From Mesorhizobium sp. WSM2240 (lineage in GTDB: Bacteria; Pseudomonadota; Alphaproteobacteria; Rhizobiales; Rhizobiaceae), in the NCBI RefSeq assembly GCF_040438645.1, contig NZ_CP159253.1, forward strand, positions 3,100,001 through 3,164,000: a stretch of DNA of 64,000 nucleotides, read 5' to 3'. Both the position numbers and the translations under genes were made by a program. Positions within the stretch are counted from its first letter, which is position 1; each line of letters opens with the position of its first letter. The notes under the pieces are model-generated. The model searched no databases. It was given only the letters and a program-made list of their open reading frames with translations, and had not been told where the DNA came from. Below, in pieces: positions 24,928 through 33,226 of this stretch.

Positions 24928-26121
24928 TTAGGCCGCGGTGTAGTCGAGGATCGACCGGGTGTCGCCGAACGCCAGCTTGTAGCCGGTGTTCTCGGACTTG
25001 GTGAAGGTGATCGACTGGTTGGTGATCGCACGATCGGTCTCTTCGATCGTCGAGCCAGCCTCGATCAGCTCCTCCAGCGTGTCGCCCTTCGACATACCGA
25101 TCAGCTGCTTGTCCGTGGCCGCGCTCGACAGAGCGAAGTTCACATGACCGTTCAGGATCGGAACGCCACCGATCTGGAAGCCGGACGCCGCCAGGTTCTC
25201 CGCATCGGTACGGCTGTTGTTCGAGGTGGGGATCGCGAACATGAGCAGCCAGTCGATGTAGGCATCCCAGTTGCCGACAACGGTGTCGACCGGGGTGCCG
25301 GCGCGGGCGCGGGCAACGAACCAGCGGAGCAGCGCTTCGTAGTTCAGCTTGCCGGTCGTTGCAGCAGCGACGAAGCTCGACTGAGCCACAACCGGGGCAG
25401 CAGCGTTGACGCCGTCACCGTTGATCAGGATGTTTGTCGCGGCGCGAACCTTCGACAGCTCCTTCTCACGGTCCATACGGTTCACGTACGGGACCAGCGT
25501 GTCGATGCGGGCGCGACGGTCGAACTCGTACGAGAAGCGGTAACCGCCACCGTGCTTGTAGAACTTCACGCTCTGTTCCGACATGCGGATCGTCTTGATC
25601 GGGAAGCGGCCCAGCTCGGCGACCGCAGACACGACCTGGTAATCGTCCGCAGCGTCGTCGACCACCGTCGAGATCAGTTCCACACCAGCGATGGTGCGGC
25701 TGGAGCCCACGAGGGCGCCGGTGTTCTCGATGGCTTCCTGGCGGTACTTCCACTTCACGACGTCGTCCACGACCTCGGGGAAGATCGCGCGGGCGCCGGG
25801 GAAGGTCTGGAAGGTATCCGAAGCCGCTTCCAGCACGATGCCACGCTCGAAGTCGTTGCGGATCGGCAGGTTGAGCACGGTCAGTGCGGCTTCGTAGCCG
25901 GACAGGTAGCCCTTTTCGTCACGATAGCGCTTGTCGGCTTCCTCGGAACCGCGCACGTCGATGGCGAGGTTGAGGTAGTCGCGCATGCCGAGGCCAAAGG
26001 ACTTGGCTTCAGCGAGCAGTTTGCGGCCGGCCGTGGCGGACTCGGTCGCGTTTTCCGACTTCAGGGCGGCGAGGGTCTCAACGCCCCGACGCTTCACCTG
26101 GGAGAGAGGATTGATGTGCAT
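24928..26121 (-). CDS. Major capsid protein (HK97 fold)
   Basis: 397 residues with features of the HK97-type capsid family: an N-terminal helical region (about 1-100), a central domain with IRMSEQSVKFYKHGGGYRFS and GAR-type loops, and the typical late segment NFALSSAATDKQLIGMSKGD. It lies downstream of protease/scaffold and decoration genes, as usual. The N-terminal region may be removed by the prohead protease. A GC hairpin follows the stop, consistent with high expression. Confidence 0.88.
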   Translation of the reverse strand: MHINPLSQVKRRGVETLAALKSENATESATAGRKLLAEAKSFGLGMRDYLNLAIDVRGSEEADKRYRDEKGYLSGYEAALTVLNLPIRNDFERGIVLEAASDTFQTFPGARAIFPEVVDDVVKWKYRQEAIENTGALVGSSRTIAGVELISTVVDDAADDYQVVSAVAELGRFPIKTIRMSEQSVKFYKHGGGYRFSYEFDRRARIDTLVPYVNRMDREKELSKVRAATNILINGDGVNAAAPVVAQSSFVAAATTGKLNYEALLRWFVARARAGTPVDTVVGNWDAYIDWLLMFAIPTSNNSRTDAENLAASGFQIGGVPILNGHVNFALSSAATDKQLIGMSKGDTLEELIEAGSTIEETDRAITNQSITFTKSENTGYKLAFGDTRSILDYTAA

Positions 26122-26149
26122 GTTCTGTGTTCCTCGTTTCGTTCTGGGA

Positions 26150-26545
26150 TTAGACCTTGATCACGACGGCGTTCGTGCCGATGATCTCGACGACGTAGTT
26201 CTCCGCGTGGTTCGGAGCGGCTGCAGGCTTCACTTCACCGCCACCGGCGCCCACGACCGTCGAGCCAACGGCTACGCCGGAAGCTGCTTTGATCGGGAGG
26301 GTGTTGGCGAACTGAAGCTCGACGGCGCCGACCTTGGAGCCTTCGACAGTGCGATCTTCGAAGGAGGCGAGACGACCGATGATCGTTTCACCATCCGCAG
26401 CCAGCTTGACCGTGTTGGGAGCAGCCGTGTCGAGCGACACAGCCTTACCAATGTCGTCCTTGGTGGTCGCGGCGTTGAGGTTGAAAGTGAGCGACGAGAC
26501 TTCCCAGTGGAACCCGCGCAGCGTGACGTTCTGGTGGTTGTACAT
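26150..26545 (-). CDS. Capsid decoration/cement protein (DUF2190-like)
   Basis: 131 residues, almost all beta: DDIGKAVSLDTAAPNTVKLAA and ETIIGRLASFEDRTVEG match the DUF2190 beta-sandwich found next to major capsid genes. A Gly/Pro/Ala-rich loop (GAGGGEVKPAAAP) lies near the C-terminus. It probably binds the outside of the expanded capsid. Directly upstream of the capsid gene in the same operon. Confidence 0.78.
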   Translation of the reverse strand: MYNHQNVTLRGFHWEVSSLTFNLNAATTKDDIGKAVSLDTAAPNTVKLAADGETIIGRLASFEDRTVEGSKVGAVELQFANTLPIKAASGVAVGSTVVGAGGGEVKPAAAPNHAENYVVEIIGTNAVVIKV

Positions 26546-26566
26546 GTGTGACCTTCCTTGTTACCG

Positions 26567-27715
26567 TTAGCGGCGGGTCCTGAACGAGGTGATCGCGAGC
26601 TCGGCAGACTTGACTTCGTCTTCCGCGCCGCGGGCTTTACCACCGGCTGCGAGGGCGGCTGCGAGGCCGGCCGACGTGTCGGTGATCTTGGTGACGACAT
26701 CCGCCAGTTCGGCCGGTACTTCGGCGTCGACCTGGCCATTGGCGGTCAGGATCTTCTTGCAGATGTCGCGAAGGGCTTCGTCAGCCGCCGCCAGGGCAGC
26801 TTCGGTGCCTTCGTTTTTCGTCTTCAGCTCGGCGAGCTCGGCCGTTACAGCGGGCGCGGCCTGGACGGCAGCTTCGAGCTTCGTCTTGAGCTCGTCGCGC
26901 TCGGCCGTCAGGGTCGCAGTCGAGGCCTTGAGGGTTTCGTTTTCGATGGCGGTCTTTGCGCTGTCACGCTCGACAGTGCGCAGTTCGGCGAGAAGTTCTT
27001 TGACGTCCATGGTGGGCTTATCCATTGTTGCTGTTGCGGTGAGTGCGAGGTGGTGAAAGTCTGCGTTTGCAGCCAGTCTCTGCATGGGGGCCGAGAAATG
27101 GCTTTGGTCGCTGTTCACGATCCGCGCGTTTTGGGCGCCACCCTGGCCGACGAGAGAGATCTCGAAGAAGGCCTCCAGGCCGACCATTTTGCAGTAGACG
27201 CCGTTCTCACCGACCTTGTGCCCATCAGGCGTAGTGCCGGTGAAGATGTGCTCGATGCTGGACTCAGCAGCGAAGAAATCGAAGCCATCTGCGGAGCAGA
27301 TCATCTGCTTGGGCAGGATGCCCACGGAGACCTGATCGACGGTTCCATTGTCGACGGACTTGATCTTGTCCTCGTGGGCCTTCTCGATCCAGAAGAGGAC
27401 CCGCAGCTCGGTGTCGACACCATCGACCACCTTGCCATGAAAGATGCGGCCGATCGGCAGTTGACTGCCGTCGTGCATGATCTGGACCGGCCGGCTCTCC
27501 AGTTCGAGAGCCAGGGCCATCTCCAGCAGGAATGAGCGCTGCGCGACCGCGCCGTTGTACAGCGGGTGACGCTTGCGGAGGGGACGGTTGTTGAGGGCGA
27601 TTGCTTCGAAGACGGCCACATCGTCAACCGCCGCGCCTGCGCGCGTGAGTAGAGCGATGATGTCGGCGGTCTTGGAAATCTGTTTCACGACAAGTCCCTG
27701 TTTGTTGTAGGGCAT
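26567..27715 (-). CDS. Prohead protease fused to scaffold-like coiled coil
   Basis: 382 residues. The N-terminal about 225 residues look like a caudoviral prohead serine protease (QVSVGILPKQ and FFEISLVGQGGAQNARI match the conserved VSVG and EvSLV..pAn blocks). The C-terminal 150 residues form a Glu/Ala-rich coiled coil (about 235-320) typical of scaffold. It processes and shapes the procapsid. An in-frame ATG at 27010 could give scaffold alone, as in lambda C/Nu3, but lacks a clear ribosome binding site. Confidence 0.75.
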   Translation of the reverse strand: MPYNKQGLVVKQISKTADIIALLTRAGAAVDDVAVFEAIALNNRPLRKRHPLYNGAVAQRSFLLEMALALELESRPVQIMHDGSQLPIGRIFHGKVVDGVDTELRVLFWIEKAHEDKIKSVDNGTVDQVSVGILPKQMICSADGFDFFAAESSIEHIFTGTTPDGHKVGENGVYCKMVGLEAFFEISLVGQGGAQNARIVNSDQSHFSAPMQRLAANADFHHLALTATATMDKPTMDVKELLAELRTVERDSAKTAIENETLKASTATLTAERDELKTKLEAAVQAAPAVTAELAELKTKNEGTEAALAAADEALRDICKKILTANGQVDAEVPAELADVVTKITDTSAGLAAALAAGGKARGAEDEVKSAELAITSFRTRR

Positions 27716-27773
27716 GTCGTGTCTTGTTGGTCAGGAAGCAAATCCGTAGTGCATCATTATGATGCAGCAAGCA

Positions 27774-29057
27774 TCACCCCTCATAGGCTAGGCGAAGGGT
27801 CTCCAGATGCGCGGTGTTCTGCGTTGCCATGGCGATGTGCATCCCAGAATTTGGGTGTGTTCCGTCCGCAGTGGACGCTGCCTTCCATCGATCACGGAAG
27901 GTGGCATCCACCTGCGCGTCCTCGAGATCGAGGAAGCCGTCAAGGTTCGGATCGGACTCGATGGCTGCAGCGATCTGTGTGCGGGCGTAGGAACGCCACG
28001 AACCACCGGTTTCAAAGCCTTCCCGAGGCGTCTGGTTCCCCACGGTTGCCCAGCCATCGGTGCTGTTGGTCTTGGGCGACAGGGAGATCTGTTCGACGTG
28101 ATAGATCCCTGCTCCCTTGAGGAGAGCCCAGGTCTGTTCGAACCGTGTAATGGTGGCCTCCACCGTCTCGCCGGTCGAATAGTCGTTGCCTCCGTGGCCA
28201 GCGAAGGCGTGGGTGACATACTGCATTGCGATGAGACGTTTGGCGTTGCTTTCCACGAAGATCTTGGCGGTCTCGCCGCCCTTGGCCAGGGTGAGGCGCG
28301 CAGCCTTCACGTCGAAGAGAGCACGGCGCATGTAGCCGCCGCCATTGCAGTCGGGGGAGCCGTCACCTGCGTTGTCATCTTCACCGAACTCGATCGATGC
28401 CCCTATGATGCCTGCGGCCATCATTGGCGTCACTGGTCGGCCGAGGATGCAAAGGGGAAGCCAGACGTGCGTGACAGCGGTCCAGCCGCCACTCGCTGCT
28501 GGATAGCCGGTGGTGTCCAACTGGTTCAGCGTGGTCGAGCCAACGCCGCCCTGTAGATAGCGTTCGTTGGGGACCGGGGTCTGGTAGGCCGCTGTTCGGT
28601 GGAACATCGCGTTGGCCCCGACTGCGAAGTCACGCTCTGCCCTGATCCACACCTCGGCTCCCTTGGGGAACACCTCAAGGCCAAACGTGGCGGGCAGGAC
28701 CGCATCCGAGATTAGGCAGGGCTCGCCGGGGTTGACCACGCCGTCCCGCTGGCCACCGAAGAAGCCTTGAACGGACATACCGTTGTACTCGACATTGAAG
28801 CGAACCGTATATGGGCTCGTGGCGTCGACCTCCCCCGTGGCTCCGAGGTAGTAGCCCTGAAAGGCCAGCCGAAGCTCCGACACATCAGCGTTGCCGATGT
28901 AGTGCCGGGTGCGGGCGAAGTTGCGGTTGTTGGTCGATCCGCGAGCGCCGACCTCAGAGGTGTAGCTCTCGCCGCGCGTGCCGACGACCTGGAGGGCGCG
29001 CACTGCGCGACGTGCCTTTCTGCGAACGAGGCCAAGCCCCAGCGAAAGACCAATCAT
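27774..29057 (-). CDS. SGNH-hydrolase-like virion protein
   Basis: 427 residues from the ATG at 29057, which overlaps the upstream stop (ATGA). The N-terminal 200 residues are a beta domain. The C-terminal half shows SGNH blocks: GASIEFGEDD near 217 (nucleophile serine kept, usual GDS aspartate replaced by alanine), GHGGNDYS (GxND block) and DGTHPNSGMH near 395 (catalytic D-x-x-H). It is probably an esterase acting on acylated polysaccharide or a relic with a structural role. Its place between portal and protease genes, not with the fibres, is odd. Confidence 0.78.
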   Translation of the reverse strand: MIGLSLGLGLVRRKARRAVRALQVVGTRGESYTSEVGARGSTNNRNFARTRHYIGNADVSELRLAFQGYYLGATGEVDATSPYTVRFNVEYNGMSVQGFFGGQRDGVVNPGEPCLISDAVLPATFGLEVFPKGAEVWIRAERDFAVGANAMFHRTAAYQTPVPNERYLQGGVGSTTLNQLDTTGYPAASGGWTAVTHVWLPLCILGRPVTPMMAAGIIGASIEFGEDDNAGDGSPDCNGGGYMRRALFDVKAARLTLAKGGETAKIFVESNAKRLIAMQYVTHAFAGHGGNDYSTGETVEATITRFEQTWALLKGAGIYHVEQISLSPKTNSTDGWATVGNQTPREGFETGGSWRSYARTQIAAAIESDPNLDGFLDLEDAQVDATFRDRWKAASTADGTHPNSGMHIAMATQNTAHLETLRLAYEG

Positions 29058-29362
29058 CCGTCGATTACCGCGAGTTTGTGGCCAGGTGTGCCGGCCAGGG
29101 TCACTGACGAGCCGTCCAGGAGAAGCAGACCTGTGTCGACCGCGGCTACCGGCGCCACATCGAATGCCAGCCACACGTTGCCGCCCGAGGCGGTGATCAT
29201 CCAGAACTCGTCGGGCGAAACGATCGCTTCGGCGTTGACCTGGGAAGCTGCGGACGTGGTGAGCGTCTCCGCGCTCAGAAACTTGTCACGAGCGACCGGG
29301 ACCGCGCCCACCCCGTGGGATTGCTGGGGCGCGCTGGTTCGGACGATGTTCAACTTTGCCAT
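29054..29362 (-). CDS. Small structural-region protein, unknown
   Basis: 102 residues, beta-rich (FWMITASGGNVWLAFDVAPV and GSSVTLAGTPGHKLAVIDG). It sits 3 bases below the portal gene and is coupled to the SGNH gene by ATGA. The pattern resembles small virion decoration or attachment domains. No family is named with confidence. Confidence 0.55.
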   Translation of the reverse strand: MAKLNIVRTSAPQQSHGVGAVPVARDKFLSAETLTTSAASQVNAEAIVSPDEFWMITASGGNVWLAFDVAPVAAVDTGLLLLDGSSVTLAGTPGHKLAVIDG

Positions 29363-29365
29363 GGG

Positions 29366-30832
29366 TTAGCCTTTCTTCACTGCATTTCCGCGAGCGGCCT
29401 TGTTCCCGCCTTCCGGCGTGACCGACCGGCCGAGGGGGTCGGAGTTCGGGCTGGCCTCGGCGGCTTTGCCGGGTTCCGTAACCGGGGTCATGAACCCGGT
29501 GCCGGAGAGTTCCGGCGAGCTGTCCGGCCGGAGCCGGCCGTGCATCCAGAGGTGATATTCATCGTCGGTGATCAGACCGTCCGACAGGTCCTGACGAAGG
29601 CGCGAGGATTTGAGGGCCAGCTGGGGCTCGAGTTCGGTGTCGGGGCGCAGCTCGGCCTTGCGGAACTGGACCTCGACGAAGCCCTGGAAACCTGCCTGGT
29701 GGAGGACGAACGAGAAGATGTTTTGCAGCATCTCGGCGATCGGCTCGTTGAGCTCGTCGGCGTTCATGGCGGCGATGCGCGCTTCGACCGAGCCGGTGTT
29801 GACGCCGGAGGCGCCCCGGCCGATCACGGTCGCCATGGTCTTCAGCGCGGCCTGGTTCTGGGCGTTGAGCGTCTCGATGATCGCCGAGATATCCATGGCC
29901 GCGCCAGGCTTGTTCTCGTTCATCATCGTCGGCTGGACGCTGTCGAAATGGATCAGCGGCTGGTCGGCGCGGAGACCCTCGATCACGCTGCGGATCTCGC
30001 CCAGGCGGGCAGCTTTCCACTCGCGGAGCTTCAGGTCGTCCGACTTGATATTCTCGGGCGCGTTCTTGGTCAGAACCTCCTCGACCACCTCGACGGCCAT
30101 GCGGGGGAAGCCCGTCAGGCGCATGATGCGGTAGAGGTCGTTGATCACCTGCTGGCGGGCCGCAATTGTGTTGATCGCCGACACGAAGGTCGAGTGGCCG
30201 TAGATAGAGGTCGGGTCCTTGCGGTAGTGCGAGACGAAGAAGGTCGGGATGTCGAGCGAGGTCTCGACGTTCGAGCCGGCGATCTTCTGGACCGGCTTAT
30301 ATTCGCCGGGGTTCTTCTCGTACCATTCGACCGACGTCAGATCGATGTTGCGGATCTTGTCCGGCATCAACTGCTTGTCCAGGATCAGCTCGGCGCCGAT
30401 GCCACCACGGAGCAGGAGCATGTAGCGCATCTCTTCCGCGATCGATCGAAGCGTCTTCTTGAGCTGAAAACCCAGGGAGTAGTCGGTCGGCCGGCCGATC
30501 TTCTCGATGGCCAGCATGATACTCTTCGTCGCCTCTCGGTCGATGTTCCCGTCCAGGTCACGCGCGAGGATGATGGCGTCGGTATTGGCCATCGTCAGGT
30601 AGCCGTTCAGCGCGGCAGAGACGTCCGGGTCGAACTTGAAGAGGTTCTTGAGCAGCGTCCGACTGTCGTCGGCGGTTCGCGTGGCGAAGATGTCCGTGAG
30701 GTGGTCCCGGTACTGCGGGACGGTCAGGATGCGGTCGGCCTGCTGGGGGTTGTAGGTAGGCGTGGCGGCGGTGCCGCCAGCTTTGGCCTTCTTTTTCGCT
30801 GGTACGATTGCTGTCAGAAAGTCAAAGGCCAT
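29366..30832 (-). CDS. Portal protein
   Basis: 488 residues between terminase and capsid genes. Conserved portal features include LLKNLFKFDPDVSAALNGYL at the clip/stem side, SVEWYEKNPGEYKPV, FFVSHYRKDPTSIYGHSTF, and a long helical stretch with AMNADELNEPIAEMLQ. The C-terminus is Gly/Pro-rich. It forms the dodecameric DNA gate at one capsid vertex and docks the terminase. Alternative families with this position are unlikely. Confidence 0.87.
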   Translation of the reverse strand: MAFDFLTAIVPAKKKAKAGGTAATPTYNPQQADRILTVPQYRDHLTDIFATRTADDSRTLLKNLFKFDPDVSAALNGYLTMANTDAIILARDLDGNIDREATKSIMLAIEKIGRPTDYSLGFQLKKTLRSIAEEMRYMLLLRGGIGAELILDKQLMPDKIRNIDLTSVEWYEKNPGEYKPVQKIAGSNVETSLDIPTFFVSHYRKDPTSIYGHSTFVSAINTIAARQQVINDLYRIMRLTGFPRMAVEVVEEVLTKNAPENIKSDDLKLREWKAARLGEIRSVIEGLRADQPLIHFDSVQPTMMNENKPGAAMDISAIIETLNAQNQAALKTMATVIGRGASGVNTGSVEARIAAMNADELNEPIAEMLQNIFSFVLHQAGFQGFVEVQFRKAELRPDTELEPQLALKSSRLRQDLSDGLITDDEYHLWMHGRLRPDSSPELSGTGFMTPVTEPGKAAEASPNSDPLGRSVTPEGGNKAARGNAVKKG

Positions 30833-30836
30833 GGCG

Positions 30837-32579
30837 TTATCCGAGTCCCAACACAGATGGGGTCTTCATGCGCTGACGCACACCCAGTTGTGCTTCATTT
30901 TGCTGCACTGTTGATATCAGGCCGAGGAGCATGGACATCTGGCGTTCGTCCTTCTCTTCCTGGCTGGCGATAAAGTCATGGATGCGAAGCGAGTGCTTCA
31001 TGTAGCCGAGAGCGTGGAAGAAGTGGTCGTCGCCCGTGAGCTTGACCCACTTGGCCGGCTGTTCCGGCTCCTCGACGCGAACCATGTCCTGAAGGTGGGT
31101 GGTGATGATCACCTTCTTGTTGCCGTAGCCGGCCAGCTCGAGCCTGTGCTTGCGGATGTCGTTGACGACGGCGTCGATGATCTGTGTTCGATTGCTTCGG
31201 ACGTGGGTGATGTTCTCCATCTCGTCCTTGACCAGCGAGATCGGCGCCGCCGAGAGGCTGGTCGCGTATTCGACCGGCATGATAATGCCCTTCGACTCGT
31301 CGCGGATCTCACGCGCGAGCGGGGCATAGGGGTTCAAATCCATGCCTCCGGCGACGATCCGGTACTGCTTGCGCAAGTCCGCGAGCGTCTCCTTCAGATC
31401 GTCTGACGGGACCTGTAGCCAATCAAATACAACTGGAACCACGTGTCCGAGAGCAGCCAAGACGACATGACATGTTTGGCCGACGTCGATCCCGACTGCC
31501 ACAGGTGTATCAGATGAGACATGGACTTTCCCTTCGCCTTTCATGACGGCCTCGATCTCCGTCAGGGAGAGCCGTGCGTTTGCATCGTTGTAGGGCTGGC
31601 CGAGCACCGTGTTGTACCAACGGCGCATCGAGTTCTTGCGCTTGTACTCCAGCAGCTCCTTGACGATGTATTCGACCGAGAGCCGCGGTGTGGCGAAGGG
31701 TCGGACCCAGTAACCGCGGCCGATACGGCCGGGATGGCGGGGCACCCATTCACGCTTGTTGGGGTTACCGAGATCGAGTGGCTTCGCGCAGTGCTCGCAC
31801 ATGACATACGAGTTGGCGAGATCGAGCTTTGCCGCGATGTCAGGGTCGATCTCGGTAAGGTCGTTCAGGTCTGAGGGTAGACCTGGAATATGCATGAACC
31901 TCGGCGTGAACACCGGCAGGTTCCAGTGGCCGCAATCACAGCGGCAGAGATACTCGTGCTGGTCGGAGGCCTTGTAGGCGCTGTCGATCCCGTAGCCTTC
32001 GAAGGTCGGCGTCGAGAAGCCCTGGCGCATCCTGATATCGGAGCCCTGGAGACGCGAGCCGTAGAGGGCCAAGATCTCCTGGTCGGTCAGGTCGACCTCG
32101 TCGTTGAACATGATGTCCGCGTTGATCGAGGTCGCGTCACCTTCCTTGCCACCGGTGATGAAGCCGAAGCTGTCATCGACCTGGTAGAGCGACATCGACC
32201 TCACCGGCTTCTTCGACGGGGTGTGCTGGTTGAACACCAGCTCCTCGTCGACGATCGGCTTGATGCGGGTCTGCGAGACGCGCTTGTACATCTCGTCGTT
32301 CGGGAGGCTGAAAATACCATTGATCGATGACGTCCGCTTCAGGAAGCAGAAGAACTTGCGGATTTGAACCTCTGTGAGGCCGATCTGGGAGCATTTGATC
32401 ACCGACATGTTGAGGTGCAGATCGTCCACGATCTGACGCTGGAACTCGTAACCGTCGAACGAGAATGGCTTCTTGCGGAGGTGGGTGTTGGCCTCGACAT
32501 AAGCCGACATGGGCATGCTGTCGCTGTCATCAGCGAATTTCTGATTTATCCTGCCGAGAAAGTCATCGAACAGGGTCAC
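30837..32579 (-). CDS. terL: Terminase large subunit (lambda GpA type)
   Basis: 580 residues, GTG start with AGAAGGG upstream. The ATPase has a deviant Walker A (KCSQIGLTE, K62) as in GpA enzymes and Walker B IMFNDE (D160/E161). A zinc-ribbon-like insert CRCDCGHW ... CEHC lies near 207-262. The nuclease half shows GIDVGQT, GGMDLNP and DDHFFHALGY acidic sites. It cuts and pumps DNA into the procapsid. It is the first gene of the late operon; a small terminase subunit is not recognised next to it. Confidence 0.9.
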   Translation of the reverse strand: MTLFDDFLGRINQKFADDSDSMPMSAYVEANTHLRKKPFSFDGYEFQRQIVDDLHLNMSVIKCSQIGLTEVQIRKFFCFLKRTSSINGIFSLPNDEMYKRVSQTRIKPIVDEELVFNQHTPSKKPVRSMSLYQVDDSFGFITGGKEGDATSINADIMFNDEVDLTDQEILALYGSRLQGSDIRMRQGFSTPTFEGYGIDSAYKASDQHEYLCRCDCGHWNLPVFTPRFMHIPGLPSDLNDLTEIDPDIAAKLDLANSYVMCEHCAKPLDLGNPNKREWVPRHPGRIGRGYWVRPFATPRLSVEYIVKELLEYKRKNSMRRWYNTVLGQPYNDANARLSLTEIEAVMKGEGKVHVSSDTPVAVGIDVGQTCHVVLAALGHVVPVVFDWLQVPSDDLKETLADLRKQYRIVAGGMDLNPYAPLAREIRDESKGIIMPVEYATSLSAAPISLVKDEMENITHVRSNRTQIIDAVVNDIRKHRLELAGYGNKKVIITTHLQDMVRVEEPEQPAKWVKLTGDDHFFHALGYMKHSLRIHDFIASQEEKDERQMSMLLGLISTVQQNEAQLGVRQRMKTPSVLGLG

Positions 32580-32752
32580 GAGAGCCCTTCTTGTTGTTGG
32601 TCTGTCACTCCTTATGTAGGCTCTGCGCGGCGGGAATTGAACGTGCCAAATCCAAAAGCTTGTTTCGCAAAATAGTTTCCTCTTGTACTAGAGTTACGGG
32701 ATCGTAACTGGCAGGCCAATCACCACATTGAAACTCCACACTGGAGATTTTG
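32580..32752. promoter_or_regulatory. Divergent control region between late and replication modules
   Basis: 173 bp separate the terminase gene (minus) from the first plus-strand gene. It holds one CTAGAGT box (32678-32698) and an overlapping inverted repeat AGTTACG-GGAT-CGTAACT (32692-32709), which looks like an operator. No clear sigma-70 -35/-10 pair was found in either direction, so the promoters may be of another type. Confidence 0.55.
32678..32698 (+). promoter_or_regulatory. CTAGAGT box, copy A
   Basis: TCCTCTTGTACTAGAGTTACG matches copy B (35956-35976) at 18 of 21 positions and copy C (38533-38549) in its core. It lies 55 bases upstream of the first plus-strand gene and overlaps an inverted repeat. 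A phage-specific promoter or activator site is inferred. Confidence 0.5.
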
Positions 32753-33226
32753 ATGTCGTCTTTCTACCCCAACCTGACCGAGGCCACTGTGCTTCAATTG
32801 AGGGTTGTCCTACAGCACATGCGGGCGAACGCGGTGTACCTGGACAACGCCCCCTACTCCACCGAGTTGAAAGATTTCCTGAAGGAGCTGACCGGATTTG
32901 GTGTTGCTCCCGCTCCCGTCGAGTTCGACGGCGAGGCAGACCGGCTTGATTACGTCGAGCAGGAGATCGTGACCGTTCTGTCCGACCTGAAAACCCTCGT
33001 TGCCAGCCTCGGGACCGCCGAGCACAGCGAGAAGCTTCAGGTCGCCAAGGCCCGCGCTGGTCTTGTAGAAAAACTCGTCGCCGCCAGAGAAAAGGTCTGG
33101 ACGATGAAAGAAGCGGCAGAGTTCCAAGGCCGAATACTTAGCTTCTTGGAGGATGTCTGCAATAAAGATCAAGTCCAAGAACTGAAGAAGCGCTTGGCAG
33201 GACTTAGGAGTGTCAAGAATGACTAA
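32753..33226 (+). CDS. Hypothetical helical protein upstream of the replication gene
   Basis: 157 residues from the ATG at 32753 (CTGGAG upstream; a TTG one codon earlier is a shadow). Nearly all helical and charged, with a final KLVAAREKVWTMKEAAEFQ and LQELKKRL-type coiled coil. It is the first gene transcribed away from the late operon and overlaps the primase gene by 8 bases. A DNA-binding, packaging (small terminase) or replication-accessory role is possible; nothing in the sequence decides. Confidence 0.6.
   Translation: MSSFYPNLTEATVLQLRVVLQHMRANAVYLDNAPYSTELKDFLKELTGFGVAPAPVEFDGEADRLDYVEQEIVTVLSDLKTLVASLGTAEHSEKLQVAKARAGLVEKLVAAREKVWTMKEAAEFQGRILSFLEDVCNKDQVQELKKRLAGLRSVKND

Noticed and set aside
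25144..26160. 338-residue plus-strand frame
   Set aside because: Antisense to the major capsid gene; no domain or ribosome site.
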